Source: Morella rubra
Lineage: Eukaryota; Streptophyta; Magnoliopsida; Fagales; Myricaceae
Assembly (NCBI GenBank): GCA_003952965.2
Contig: CM025854.1
Location: 11,672,328-11,736,327, forward strand
Direction: 5' to 3'
DNA: 64,000 nt
A program made the translations under genes and the position numbers. Of the stretch, positions 24,727-37,999 are shown piece after piece; the stretch's first letter is position 1, and each line of letters begins with the position of its first letter. The notes beneath the pieces were generated by a model. It was not told where the DNA came from and ran no database searches. It was given only the letters and a program-made list of their open reading frames with translations.

Positions 24727-25503
24727 ATACATTAAATGTCTCTCAAACTTTTAAAATCAACTAATTTATGCCATCAAATAAAATCTAACTATTAACATCG
24801 TGACACATGGCTCATTTATAATAAATGTGGAACGATTTTGACAGTTGAAACTTTTTAGTTATATACCACAAATTGATGAAATATGGCAATTCTAAGGCTC
24901 AATGTGTCAAAAGTGATTGTTTAGACCTTTCCTTAAGATTGCTTTGATAGTTTGAGAACACAAAATGACTTTTTCTCCCAAAACCCATAAAATGTGAGTT
25001 TTAAGAGAAAGTTAAGTGCAAAAAACAAACCAAAGACATGGGACTCTATAAGTTAATTTTCACTTTCGTTCTCTGATCTTCTCTTTGCCTTAATAACCAA
25101 AATGCAGCAGCACCGATCTAAGTTATTGAGAAATATTTCTCTGAAGGACTTCATTTTATCTAGATCTATGCCAAAGATGAGAAATATATATTCCTTGAAT
25201 TTTCTTGCCATGGATCAAAGAGTACTTTTCCACAAGCTAGCAGAGACTGTAGATTAATGCCGGTGTGCCTCTTAACATATTTTAAATGCTTATATATGAT
25301 CCCTTTAACCTTCCTTTGGTTGTTTTCCCCTGTAGGTTGTAGTGTAGTTCATTTACGAGGCTTCTAGGTGCACAAGGCGAACGTTTAGAGTATGGCCTAG
25401 CTAGAAGGTCTCAAGCGATAATCATCAAAATTCATTACAGTGTATATATATCTATGTGTGTGTGTGTCTCAAAAAGATTGATTATAACAAATTCTGTCAC
25501 ATT
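24727..25503. other. Unassigned AT-rich segment
   Basis: This lies between the outer copia element and the next solo LTR. It contains a short (TG)n tract near 25455-25470. I recognise no gene or element here. Confidence 0.5.
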
Positions 25504-25508
25504 GATTC

Positions 25509-27306
25509 TGAAAGTTATGACTGCGAAAAATTAACTTACTAATTATCTTTGTTGGTCCTAAGAATTCTTCAATAATCTTCAGGTTCTTGTCGATCTCACA
25601 ATCTTGAGAATTTTACAATAGCAACCCAAGTGTTCTGTCTCCTTCCTCTCCACGCTCACAACTATGTAAGGTTTTCTGAGTCCGAATGGCCAACTCTCAA
25701 ACTAACAATTAGTCAATTAGGTAGACTATCTCATAGCTATCCTTATATAAGAAAACTCTGACTGTGATAGTGTGTGGGATCGTTAGAAATCTCATATCTT
25801 AGCCGTAGGATCACATAAAAAAACTCTTTTTTCATTAACTCCCTTATATTCTTTAATTCCGAATTTTAGGCTTCTACTAATTGTAATCATGTCCATCAAC
25901 ATATTACAATTCACCCCTGAGAATTTGAGATTGATTTGTGAAATCTCTTTTGCTAACAATTATTCATTTATTTATCCTTCTACCACACTATATTCCATAT
26001 GAACTAATAGGATCAGAATATTATCATTGATAAAATTCCTAGCTCATATAATTCTTAATTTTAAAATCTATAACTCGTTCGACTCTCGAATTGTTTCTAA
26101 AACAATTTCACAAATATATATATATATATATATATTAATTTTGAAAAATATTTTTCACAAAATTCCTCTAGCCAGAGATTTCTTTTTCTCTAGTCCAACC
26201 TATACAGATATACTTGAATATACTATCTCACAAAGAAACTGGTGGATTCCTTATTGAGCATTTATACAAACTCATTCATCATGCACAAGATCCGACGTTG
26301 TCTGGAATATTTGACCTAGAAAGATCATCACCAAATGACTCGGTCAAAGTACAAGTACACAATAAATAAATCCATAAACCTCTCAGGTCTAAGGATAACA
26401 TAAACAAATTGTGCTGAATACTTCTCAACATCAATGATCACTTCCAGAAGGTATCTATATTTGATCCGTTCAGTGCATATACTCTTACATTACACTCACT
26501 CGTTTGCTTAAGGTCACCACCTCGATGACTGAGTACATTATCTATTTAATAGAGGCACAATGAGTATAGACCTATTGTACATAAATATGTACCTTGTCTA
26601 GAACAAAACATCAAGTATACAAGGAACCAAAAAGTCATACTTCCCGCCTTTGATTCATTAATCATTGCATGAATTTTCTACAATGTCACTTAATAATAAC
26701 CGTGTAACATCTTATGTCATAACATATTACCCAATATAATAAATATAAGGGGTAAAATCATAGTTAGCTCCCTATGTTTGGGCAAAAATCAAATAGCTAC
26801 CTTAACTTTCAATCCAACAATTTGAGACCATAACTTTCAAAACCTATCAATCTTTGCCCCCATCTAAATCAGGCGTTAAATCAGATGAAAAATCATGCAA
26901 AATGATTGAAATGCCCCTCCAAGGCTAAATTTTAAAAAATAAATAATAAAAATTTAAGAAATAAATTAAAAATAAATACATTATTGAAATAGAGTTTCAA
27001 TCGTTTTATTTAAAAAATATTACTTTTTAAAAAAATATATAATGTTTTAGTTTTAATGAATTTGTTTAATAATTTTATCTTGGAGGGCATTTTGGTCATT
27101 TTTCATACTTTTCCGTCTGATTTAACATCTGATTTAGACAGGAGATGAAAATTGATAGGTTTTGAAAGTTATGAGTCTCAAATTGTGGGATTGAAAGTTA
27201 AGGGTAGCTATTTGATTTTTGTCCAAATATAAAAGACTAACTATGACTTTACCCCTAACTATAAATAATTATCTAGAATAATAATTTTTAGCACATATTT
27301 TTTACA
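25509..27306 (-). mobile_element. Solo LTR of the outer copia family
   Basis: It is homologous over its length to 2342-3589 and starts TGAAAGTTATGACTGCG. The flanks GATTC (25504-25508) and GATTG (27307-27311) form a target duplication with one mismatch. No primer site or polypurine tract adjoins it, so it is a solo LTR. It contains a Mutator-type MITE at 26749-27255. Confidence 0.8.
26749..27255. mobile_element. Mutator-type MITE, 507 bp
   Basis: The ends GGGGTAAAATCATAGTTAGC and the reverse complement of TAGTC/ACTATGACTTTACCCC form long terminal inverted repeats of about 80 bp or more. The 9-bp flanks TAAATATAA (26740-26748) and TAACTATAA (27256-27264) differ at one base, the target duplication size of the Mutator superfamily. 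The AT-rich centre has no open frame. Confidence 0.85.
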
Positions 27307-27311
27307 GATTG

Positions 27312-30009
27312 GGCTGGGGAACAGCTATATCCTACCTACTTCTCAGAGAGATCTAGACGATGGGAAAGAATCTCCAGCTAGAAATTCCCACATGCAGTAC
27401 TTTCCAGGAAAGCACGACGTGCAAACCGTGAAATGTTTCAAGAAGAAAACATAATTCCCACCATCATGAGACAGAAAAAAAAAGACAATTCATGTCATGA
27501 ACGGCGGCGTGAAGGTTAAGAAAGCAATATGAAAGGGTTACTCACTTTACGGCGCAATCAGTCCATGCGGAATCTTTTTTTTTTTTTTTTTCGCTGGAAA
27601 CAGTCCATGCGGAATCAGTTTATCAAAGAAAACATCGGTCCTTGTCGTGTATATGCATGGTTACGGGAAATATACTCTAAAGTCTAACCAGTTCACAAAG
27701 AATTGTGTTTCCCAGCTCGTTCAACTTTCTCTCGAATTGGTTGGCCGCCAAGGATTTAGACTAAACTTCCATGCACGGGCCGGGAAGTGCATGCTGCATG
27801 CCCTTTTTAACTTATCCGGCTCCTACCTACCACATATTCCTTGGCTTTTTGGATCACAAGATTTCCATCAGCGTTTGGTCTCAAGCTGGTTGCCAACAAG
27901 ATCAAGAAAAAGAGAGAACCGAATAGACGACATTTATTCTTTGGTTTTGGAAGAATATTCTCCTTTAGATCTCGGACTAATCCTTTTCTTTGGTCTAACC
28001 GTAACCTAATGATTGAAACAAATTAACATGATTGTCATCTCTCTAGTTACTGGAGGTTGAGTGTTAAAGCATGCATCTGATCAATTAATTCACACGTACG
28101 AGATCTAGAAAAAAAAATATTATAGCTTCAACCGTGGGACCCATGGAATGAAAATTTCCTTTATTTTTATTTAGAAGAAACTAATTACCCTAAAGAAAAC
28201 TAAATAATTAAATGACAATTAGAAGAGGTCTCCGATATTTCCTCACAATAATTGTAGAGGGTATATGGCCAATTAATTCAACCGTTGTTATAATATTTAA
28301 ATGGCAACAGGACAAAAACAGCATGTGATCAAATTTAAGAGATTTTAAAATGCGCGTTGGACTGAGAAAAGTGGGGCTAGCCTATTAATGTAGGAGTAGA
28401 TAATACCTACTAGTGTGACCAGCGCACCACCAATATCAGTTACCAATATTTAAATATTAAAGATTATCTTATATCACGTTTGCATGGAATGTGGATCACG
28501 CCTTCTTTAGGGCTTAATATATATATATATATATATACTTGTTCTTAGGTAGCTCATAATTCTTTATCTCATTAATTTCATCCAAAGCATACGACAGCAT
28601 GCTAATGATCTAGATAAGATATTTATAAAGGGTGCATGAATGTTGAACAAGAACATCGATCGATCTTGACATTTTCTTGCGGGCTTACGATCGAGCATTG
28701 GAGTGGGACCTGCAGTGGATGATAGTTATTTTCCTGTAACTTACAATGGACGTAGATGCATTAGAAAGTCATGTCCACCTACTATGCACCTTTGAAGAAA
28801 ATTCTCTAGGGTTTCCTCCTTTTTCTTGCACATTGAAATTTGAGGGAGCGTAGTGTTGAACACGGCAGCACAAAGACGTGTAGACGGGTCCAAAAGTAGG
28901 CACCGTCTTTTATTGACATGAAACTGATTGGAGAAGGAAACGCCTTTCAGTAAGTAGTTCGTTTAAGTTCACACGACTTTTACTTCATTTGCTTTCCGGC
29001 CCATTTCGTGGCTCTTTTTGTACCAAGTAAAATATAAAGATGCATGCATGTCCTATCATATATATATATATATGTAAGGGTTTTCTATAGCACATGTGCT
29101 GCCTTATATAGGGAGACATAAAAGGTAAATAATCATCTTCAAAATTTAGATTCCATTGTACTATAATTTCATTTTGATTATAAGGGATATGTGACATAGG
29201 GTTTTCTTTTCGCCCGGCCCCTTTTAGTACATAAATATTGGATTCAATTGGTGGAAGAGCCTAGCCGTACGTGACAAGCTTTGCTAGCTTTTATCCTCTT
29301 TTCACAAAGTTCTCTCCACCCATTTATTAGTCCGAAGTACATCATAATAATCTTATAAGAGAAGTAAGAGGCCGTATGCTCCAATATTTTGGCAATATAT
29401 ACACACCCACAATTAGCACATTATATATATGTAGATATATCTGGAAAGATACAAATTATATGTGATGATGTTATAAAGGATAATTTTCATAGGCTTTCGT
29501 TAAAGTTATATATAAACCCTAGAATGACCACCAAATCAGAATATAAAAAGGTTTCAGCCCAGTTTGGACGTGAAAATTAAGTAAACTAATTGATCTAATA
29601 TTTATGGGGCATCAGCTTGAGTTCTATGTAATTGGGGCATTGCCCCTTTGTAATTTCTTTTGTCCATATGAAATATATACACTTCACTAACTTATCAAAA
29701 AAAGTAATCTAATTCTGCACTGTAGGAAAAGGACTAGCTAGACCCATTATTACTCAAAAGGAGGGGTTTCTGGTTTTCTTCTGTGACAAGGTATTCTAGA
29801 AGTCAGACCATAACAGATTATAATAATGGTAATGAGAAATATGTTTCCATAAGCACCTTATATTCGCTCTCGCCCAAAGGAAAGAAAAAAGCCCTTTTTT
29901 TGCTTACAGAAGTCTCTGTTCGTAGACTCAACATGTGGTTGCTGCTGCTAAGGAAGATACACCCTTTTTATACCTTGTAATGAGTTTCTTCATCTCTTAT
30001 GAACGGAAA
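27312..30009. other. Intergenic region upstream of the MYB gene
   Basis: This region holds no recognisable gene. It includes TA microsatellites at about 28518-28540 and 29058-29074 and a T-run near 27580-27598. The proximal few hundred bases presumably hold the promoter and 5' leader of the gene starting at 30010, but no element could be assigned with confidence. Confidence 0.5.
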
Positions 30010-32317
30010 ATGAAAAATTCACAGAGAATCAGAGTCAGGCAATACAACAAATCGGAAATCCCACGTCTGCGGTGGACACCGGAGCTTCATGAACTCTTCG
30101 TTGAAGCAGTTGAACGCCTTGGTGGAAAAGAGAGTAAGTTTTATTCGTTGATGGCTTAGAAAGGTCACTGTAGGAATTCGATGATCGCTTTCCTGACATG
30201 ATACTGATTAAGGTTGCAACTGTACTAGTTGGACAAATATTATGTAGAGCTTTTTGGAATCAGATGAGAAGAGAGGGGGGGGGGTATGGTATGTACGAGT
30301 GATCGCCTTTTGTGATTTCCTAGATTTGGATTTGGCTGCACATTATTCCAATCAATGAAGAAAAAGTAATTCCTTATTCCAATAGAATTGGAAAGAAGAA
30401 GGGACACAGAAACACCAATGACCTAAATATACCGTTCGATGCGTTCTCTGATATGGACTCGTTTGTGTTGTCGGTTTTGTAGGAGCAACGCCAAAGCGCA
30501 TTCTGCAGTCGATGAATGTTAAAGAACTGAGGATCTCTCACGTCAAAAGCCATCTTCAGGTATCTGTTACAAACTGCAGTGACAAACACATCAACCAGAT
30601 AAGTTATAGAAAATAAGCAACCGCTATTGCTACAAACTCAAATATTCGTCGTATAGCAGAAGATGTTAACATATATATGATCTTCTAAATTTGTTCTCTA
30701 AGACAGATAAAAGATTATTAACTTCTGAAGACTGCTAGCTGTATCTGCCCCAAAGTACATAATCATACAAACATCAGGTGAAGCATTTGGACGATTTATA
30801 GAAATCTCTTTTTGAAAGAAAACTTGGAACATTCAAGTCCAATAATCGTGGATGATCGAGGCAGACCGGATAGTTTCCGATAACCTCAATCAACTAGTTT
30901 CCACCCTACTCTAGTGTTTACTTGCACCTTTTATCATTTCATCCTATTTTAAAAGTCCTAATGGATCCTAATAAATGGTACTATTTGCCAACAAATTAAT
31001 GAGTGCTTTGAACGGTTCAAATAGTTTCGACAAAAAAAAAACAAAAACGATAACTGAACTTAAACCCTCAATGGTAATCAAAACACACCGTTTCATTACA
31101 AGAAAAACTCATCCCTCCCACTCATTTCCTTGATCTCTACCTCTTCTCTCTCTCCCTTGCTCCGGCCGTAGTACATTTAATACCGTCCGCCTTACAGAAA
31201 ATTTTGGACTATGGCTTGGCTTTGCAGGTTATGCTTTTGGAAAATGAACTTTTTCTCATTGTAACTTGTTGGGTAGTGTTTGTGTAACTATGTCAGTGTG
31301 CTCTGGTGTAGCTGGTTTTAGCTAGTACTGTTGCATGCCGTTGTTTCTGATTAGTCTGTTGCTGTCCTACTACTCTGTTATATATGTTGTAATATCTCTG
31401 TTCTGTTGTCTTGCTGCTAGCCTTGCTTGTTGTGGTAGGGTCTATGTAAGTTAAGTAGTCTCTCTTGGATGAAGGGTTCTCTGTGAATAGTTACATAAAA
31501 GCATGTGAGGAGCACGTCCAAGAATCCAAACTAATTTATGCAAGATTCCTCACAACAATGGTGCCTAGCTAACAACCTCAGAAACACTACTACGTTATAC
31601 AAACCAAACAACCTTATCTCCCTTGTTACTATTCCACTTAATAGAGAGCCGGAACGACAGGGAGTTGTGCAATAGCGATCTCAAATAATTTCTAAGAATA
31701 ATGCTTTCGACCTCGGCATTCTCCCGATCATAGAAGATTATGATTCAGCTCAATTCACTCGCCCTTTATAACACTATAAGATAAAAGGAGAGGCAGTACC
31801 CTGAGTCCATAATTTTCTGCGAGGACCAATGAATGGACTGTGCAGAGAGAAAAGGGGCGACAGAGAAGAGGTAGAGAGGGACAAAAGGGGGAGGGATGAC
31901 TCTTTCGTTTAACGAAACAGTGTGTTTTATTACCGTTAAAAATGTTTAGCCTCAGTCAACGATTATTTTGTTTAACCTCAGTCAACGATTATTTTGTTTT
32001 TTATTTTGTCAAAATGATCTGAATCGTCCAAAACTCTCATTAATGTGTTGGCGAAATAGTAACCATACATTAGGACCCATTACAACCTTTAAATTAGGAT
32101 AGAACCGGGACTCATATACGTGGTTTTAATATATCTCAGCCCACCAGTTACCATAAACCGGCCAGTACTCTTTTTCCTTAAATTCTGTACATTATTTGAC
32201 AATGAAATTTTCTTAAAAAACATACTGCGCCTAGGAAGTCCTTTTTATTAAAAGGCTAGGTCGGCGTTTTATAATATATCCACTCAATTATCTATAGAGC
32301 TGGCGAACTAAAAGACT

Positions 32318-32374
<57 letters not shown>

Positions 32375-35300
32375 GCTGATGGCTTAGGAATGCTCTTTAG
32401 AAAGCAAGGGCAGTACGCCGAGAAGGCTATATATATATATGTATATATACTCCCACGTTTGTTGGACAAGCATGGTTTAGTTTGTAACCGATCGAGTTTC
32501 GGTACTATATACTCCTTCAATTGTTTATGGTTACAAGCATCAAGATTTGAATCCCCACCGTCCCCTCAAAGTATTTTTTTTTATTATTATTTCTATAGCA
32601 CAATTGACCATCAACTCAAGGATTTCAAAATGTACCCTTTTTTCATGTTAATATGAGTAGTACGTATCATTTTATATCTATCTGTGATCACGTTCTGCTT
32701 AGTTGCATTAATTAAATTAACCAAGTTATGAGCCAATTAATGGGGTTGGCGCTGGCCATTATACCCTCGATCAAGAAGTCTGAATTTTCTTTTTCAAAAG
32801 TTAAAGCCTAAGGCGTGTACGTAATGGTGGATATCTAAAGGGATGGGATTTGTATAGTTCTCTTGTATCTGGGAAACAACGTCCTATTCCTTTATTTTTA
32901 TTTTTCTCTTTTCGGCTAATAGAAAAGGAGGTTTGCATGTTTTGACATAAACAGTCATAGGATAGACTATCAATCTGTTTGCGCATATAGACGGAATTCC
33001 ATTAATATTTCGTGCATGTTTCTTCTCTGCTAATTAATTTAGTCCACAGCTCGTAAAACAAGTTGCTATTCAATGATAATATCTTTCCGTGAATGTATTA
33101 TTCACTACAGATGTACAGAAACGACTGCGTGAGGGATCGCATGAACATGGACACGCTCGAATCGACACAGCATCTACGTGCAAAAGTGGAACATTTTGAA
33201 GAATATCTCAGAGCCTTCGCCGTCAATTACTCACTTCGGAGGTAAGCCGCGTTGACATGCTGTTATTAGTCATGCGTTTATAATCTTCTTATTTTTGAGA
33301 AAATTAGAGTTGAAATCTCTAAAATTGCCATATCTTCTACCAATTATTAACTTGATCAACATTCTAATAACTCTCTACCTAAACCAGAAATGTATAGAAA
33401 AAAAATCTTATACGCATTAATATTCTTTCATTCGTGACACTAAGAAAAGTAGTTTACTTTTAGGTAAAGGTAGTACTGCATGCAGTTAATAAGACATTTT
33501 CTTATTCTAGTATATTGCAAGTCATGAGGTTTTTGATTAAGGTGACTGAGTCTCAAACTTGGTACTTTTTAGATCACAGTACTGCAAAAGGAGTAGTAAT
33601 CAAGAGAGTCCAGCTAGCCATTTTGTTTCAGTGTTTGGCAAAAGGCTTGGCGGGAATAACTTTTCCAGGAATTCATGGCAGTTGTTTACGCATGAAACTT
33701 GGGGATTTGCTCCTTTCAAAACCTCTATTAGTTCGAAATTTCTAAGGTGCATGGTACCAAATTTCTGGGTTCAGTACCCTCAAAGCCTGTGGTCCGATTA
33801 TTACCCGATTTAGGAGAGATAGGGGGACTGCATAAGTCCAGAGAACTAATTGGGGGCAATGATTAGCATACCCTCGTTATTAAAAAAAAAATTATTGTTA
33901 ATGTTCTTTTCAATTTCGTAATAGAATTTTCTTCCACTAGGAGCAATATTTATATAGGAAAAACAGAAAATGAACTATGGGTCTTCGGTCTTGATCTACA
34001 ATATATAATTCGTTGTCTTTGGAAATTTAAAAGACGAGGAAAGTTCTCAAAGGCGAAGACCCGGTGGTCAAATCAGCGTTAAGAGTTCATGTAATGACTA
34101 CTTTCCGTACAGTCCCAAGACTCTTTCAGTACCTGTATCTCTAATCCCTTTCGGCTTTGTTTACCCTCTCCGTTAAGCTTCAGAAGTATACCTGCTTTCA
34201 ATCTCTCTTCCAAGATCCTCTGGCCAGCTAAAATAATATATATAGATCAGGAGCTTGGTAATGATAATCTACTGGTCAAATAATTAAGGAATAAGCTACT
34301 AAAAATACACAAAAAAACTCGACCTTTAATACACGAGAACCCATGATGGCGACAGGGAGGGCGTTCTCCGCCAACCTTTTATTATATACTTCAATGGTGC
34401 ATGGATGGCTTCCTTTCTACCCTACACTCTAGGGATGCCACTGCACAACTTTTTGGTGTTTTGATATAAAAGTTGTGTTCTGTTTGTTTTTCGGCTATCT
34501 TCTATACTCTTGGAATGCGTGACATTTCACCCATTAACCATTGCCTTTGTAGCATGCTATGCAACATCTCCATCTGTGTTTCTAAATTCCAACGGAATTC
34601 TTGCAGAAATATTATTTGTTGAAACACAAGGACTGAATTTTTTTAAAACCTGGAGCAAGACTTTTCGGGCCTGTTTTTAGTATTATTATTTTTTCAAAAC
34701 TTATTGTAAATGGTAGATGTACTTGCAAGACTAAGAATTTTCTACTATCTAATCGTGCTGTAGAAATGGAGATATTCTATATATAAAGTCCTAGCTACCG
34801 ATCGAGTATTTCTTCCCTCTCCTCTTTGATTGCATGACAAAGGCTATATATATAATGATCAAGCTAAGCCGAGGTAGGTATCAAATATCGAAGCTTAGGC
34901 TTTTTTTTTTTTTTTTTTTTCTCCATGCATCAGTTAAGTGGCAATTTCACTTAATCAAAATAAAATATAATCATAAAAATTTTAAGGGTAAAATCATCAT
35001 TTTACTTAATCAAAATAGCAATTTCCGTCAAAATTAACGATATGGGGTGCAAAGTATAAACTGTTAGTAGTTGAGGGGCGAAATGTAACAAAATTGATAA
35101 TTTTGGGTGTATTTAACCCCAATAATCTGAGGGCAAAAAGTGTATCTAACCGTTAAAAAAACTTAAGTTTAATTCATTTAATAAGCATGACCAAATCTTT
35201 GTTCAAGCTTGGTCTTCTATAATTAATAACTTGAACTCATGATGAAGTTGAACCTAATCCTTGCAAAACCAAACACGATATTTATGAAATTTCTTTGCAA

Positions 35301-36400
35301 CTGATGGAAGCTTAGATAATTAACTTGTTACATTAGAATCCTAATCACAAAAGACTGTTTTTGAATATGCACACATGTATGCAGTAATATATTTATATAT
35401 ATGCATCAATATATAATGTTAAGTTGTATTTTGTGTTGCGGTTACAGGTTGTTAGGAGACAGGTCAAGGCAAAGTCAGTATGACGGGTGGGGTTTCGAAC
35501 ATGAAATCTTTATTAAAGACTGCAAGAGGCTCCTACAAACAAGTGAAGAACGGAGCGTCAACCGAGATCAGGTCTCTCATCCTTAAATGACGTACATGTA
35601 CAAATACACGAAGCATGTTGGATATTATTGTGGTCTTATATCTTTTTGTGTCATACTGAATATCACTTGAAAGATATCTTAAAATCTTTTTGCGATGATC
35701 TTGTACTAACTTCTTAGTTCCACACGTTCTACAATTAACGCACAATTTGAAGAGAGAAATACATACTATGTGAGCCTTACTATAGGACCCACACTGTTAA
35801 AAATCTTATACGGGCATAATTAAACATTGTAAGGTTTACAAGTTGTGTCTAGCTCTCCTCAAATTACATAGTGCAATTCGGGCAGAGAATTATAGAACAT
35901 CCTGATCTGAAAATCTTTTGAAAAATATTTTTGTTCTAAGTCCTTAGTTCCACAAGTTCATAGTGATTGATAACTCAAAATAGTAGCAAATAAATAGTGA
36001 AGAAATGAAGAACAACAAAAAGTTCATGTTTGTATTGATAAAGGACATAATTGTATATATTACTAGTGAAATTGAAAGCATGATTCATTCAATTGTGCAA
36101 ATTTTTTAACTTCCGTACTTTTGTTTCATAATGAGTAATTAGGATTTCTCGTGCACATTATCTATGCAGGAAACACTACTTACTGGTATGTTCAGTGGAG
36201 AAGATACTGGTGGTCCTAGTCATGAATGTTGTGAACTCTCACTATTCTCAACTCCAACGATGACTAGTGTAGAAGAAAGAGAGTTGTGGCCTTTGACTGA
36301 TGACACTAATGCCGACTCAAGTTCTTTAGATGAACTTGTGAATAGTTCCAGCTTTCAGTCTCTTGGGAACAGTAATATAAACTTGGACCTAACGATATGA
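30010..36400 (+). CDS. GARP/G2-like MYB-family transcription factor
   Basis: Five exons join in frame: 30010-30133, 30483-30559, 33111-33241, 35448-35571 and 36170-36400, with GT-AG introns throughout, giving 228 residues. Residues about 16-70 form a single MYB-like GARP domain. PRLRWTPELHELFVEAVERL is followed, across the first junction, by GGKERATPKRIL and VKSHLQMYR, the hallmark third-helix motif of this family. It resembles the Arabidopsis At1g14600-type proteins, predicted nuclear DNA-binding regulators. The C-terminal half is less conserved and ends NLDLTI, an LxLxI pattern similar to EAR repression motifs; ELSLF lies upstream. An in-frame ATG at 29980 would add ten residues. I prefer 30010 because the family starts close to the RVRQY motif. 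Introns 2 and 3 are about 2.5 and 2.2 kb and carry repeats. The reading frame has no lesion, so it is probably functional. Confidence 0.88.
30941..32100. mobile_element. Fold-back (long-TIR) element in intron 2
   Basis: About 230 bp at the left end (from ATCCTATTTTAAAAG) is the imperfect reverse complement of the right end (to CTTTAAATTAGGAT). The shared blocks include ACTATTTGCCAACA versus ACTATTTCGCCAACA, and CATCCCTCCC. The right arm has a small internal tandem duplication (TCAACGATTATTTTGTTT twice). The centre, about 650 bp, holds no clear coding sequence. No certain target duplication was found, so the superfamily (Mutator-like by arm length) is tentative. Confidence 0.7.
32319..32372 (+). 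repeat. (TA)n(GA)n compound microsatellite
   Basis: About 22 bp of TA dinucleotides run directly into about 32 bp of GA dinucleotides, inside intron 2 of the MYB gene. The tract is likely polymorphic. Confidence 0.95.
34960..35165. repeat. Fragment of a GTGCAAAGT-type MITE family
   Basis: Phrases such as GGGGTGCAAAGTATAAACTG and GGGCAAAAAGTGTATCTAAC, and the AGGGTAAAATCATCATTTTAC end, resemble the elements at 62661-63440. It lies in intron 3 of the MYB gene. No matching second terminus was seen. Confidence 0.5.
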
Positions 36401-36732
36401 GTTATCTACCATGACATGGTGTTATACTTATCTTATCTTTTTGTATATATCCTCTCAATATTTAAAGAAGAATTAGAATAGAAGTGTAGATTGAGGCTTT
36501 TATGCCGTTACTATCTAAGACATATGTATTTGCATATTAGCTAATGGTGCTTCAAAAGTAATATCTACTGGACATAGGAAACTCAATAACTTAACTAATT
36601 CAATTACAAAACTATTTACTACATAAATTTAACTTTTTTTCCCAAGTTTTGGAACTAATATACAGGCCATTTGTCACGATATCTTCCACTACAAGGAAGA
36701 GGATTTTAGGGATAATTTTTTGTCCAAAAAAG

Positions 36733-37910
36733 TGTAAATGTATTTAGTTGGCATATAAGTTTATGGTTGTATTTGTGTCTTATTCCTGAAGATTTAAGCA
36801 TTAAAGTATTGTATGGTTCAAGCTTCTCAACGGCATATGAGTGTGTCTGGAACATGTGTAGTTTAATGGAAGTCTTCCTACGGTTTGACAGTGCGAAGTT
36901 GGAGCGCTAACTACTTTGAGGTTAACAAAGTTTGCTTGAGGTTTACCAAGAATTGCATAAGTTATCCTGAATGTTTCTAACTTTTTTAGGAACGCCCCCA
37001 AAATTAACTGCCTTTGTGATTCCCACCTCAAAAGCCTAGGATATAAAGAACCTTTCCTCCCTCTTTCTCATTTAGAACAAAATACATTCCTTTGTATATT
37101 TTAGAGAATAAGCCTCCAAAGTTATCTTCTCTAAGACTCTCTGTTATTGTTTCTTAGTTTACTTTGTAAGAACTAAAGTGTACCAAAAAGATATTGTATA
37201 TGTTCTTTAGTTTCCATCAGGGTTTTTGATCACACAAAGTTTACCCGCTTAGGTCCTAGGATTTACCAGAGTTCTGGTTCCTGAGATGGTTTGTGTGGCT
37301 TTGGTCTGGTAGTAGTGAAGTTTCACTGGGCAAACTGCGTTCAACATCAGTGAAGGTGCTAGCGTCCGAGTCTCAGTCCCTGCAAAGAGTGCAGATCTAG
37401 ATTCAAGATTTGGGTAAGAAGTTCGGTTTAGAGTAGCGAGAAATGTGTATCTAACAGGATTCACCGAACTCTATCACTGTGTAACTTCAAGTTCTCATAC
37501 TAGTGGAAACCTTTCCGGCCACAAGGCCCGTAGAGTTTTTCTTCTTGAAGTGTGTCTTCAAGAAGTTTCTCTTCGTAACCAATCCATGTGTCAATTGTGT
37601 GTGATTGTTGTGGTTATCGTTGTTTAAATTCTTAAATTTAGATTGAATATAAATATGTTCAATATTGTCTTTAAGATTAAAGTTAATTTTCTTGAATATC
37701 TTGAAGTATTGATAAAAGGGTTTATTTCTTCATAGTTTCATTTGTTAACCGCATATATAAAATCTTAATAAAGATTTTGGGTTCTTGAACTTGTTGATAT
37801 TCTTATAAAGTGTACAGTAAATTCAAAGATAAGAAAAAGAATTTAAAACAACCTATTCATCCTCCTCTAGATTCGGATGTACTATATTGAGTCGTAAATC
37901 ACCTAGTTCA
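36733..37910 (+). mobile_element. Solo LTR, same family as the SIRE-like element
   Basis: It starts TGTAAATGTATTTAGTTGGC and ends TCACCTAGTTCA. The same landmarks bound the LTRs at 42250-43371 and 47528-48709. The perfect target duplication AAAAG occurs at 36728-36732 and 37911-37915. It lies about 330 bp downstream of the MYB stop codon. Confidence 0.88.
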
Positions 37911-37999
37911 AAAAGCATTATTTTCGTTCAAAAAGGCCTTAGGGATAGAATTTTTTCATCGTGAAATTCGTTTAAAAAAGCACATCCCAAAAGCACTTT

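Noticed and set aside
25080..25260. Possible disease-resistance (TIR-NBS-LRR-like) exon fragment
   Set aside because: Only a vague leucine/methionine pattern in one short frame, with no P-loop or LRR consensus; insufficient to call.
27647..28009. 120-residue open frame upstream of the MYB gene
   Set aside because: No recognisable domain, no splice context, and a composition like the surrounding non-coding DNA.
33540..33870. Overlapping open frames in MYB intron 3
   Set aside because: They are bounded by well-supported exons. The translation shows no family motif, and the sequence looks like an old repeat.
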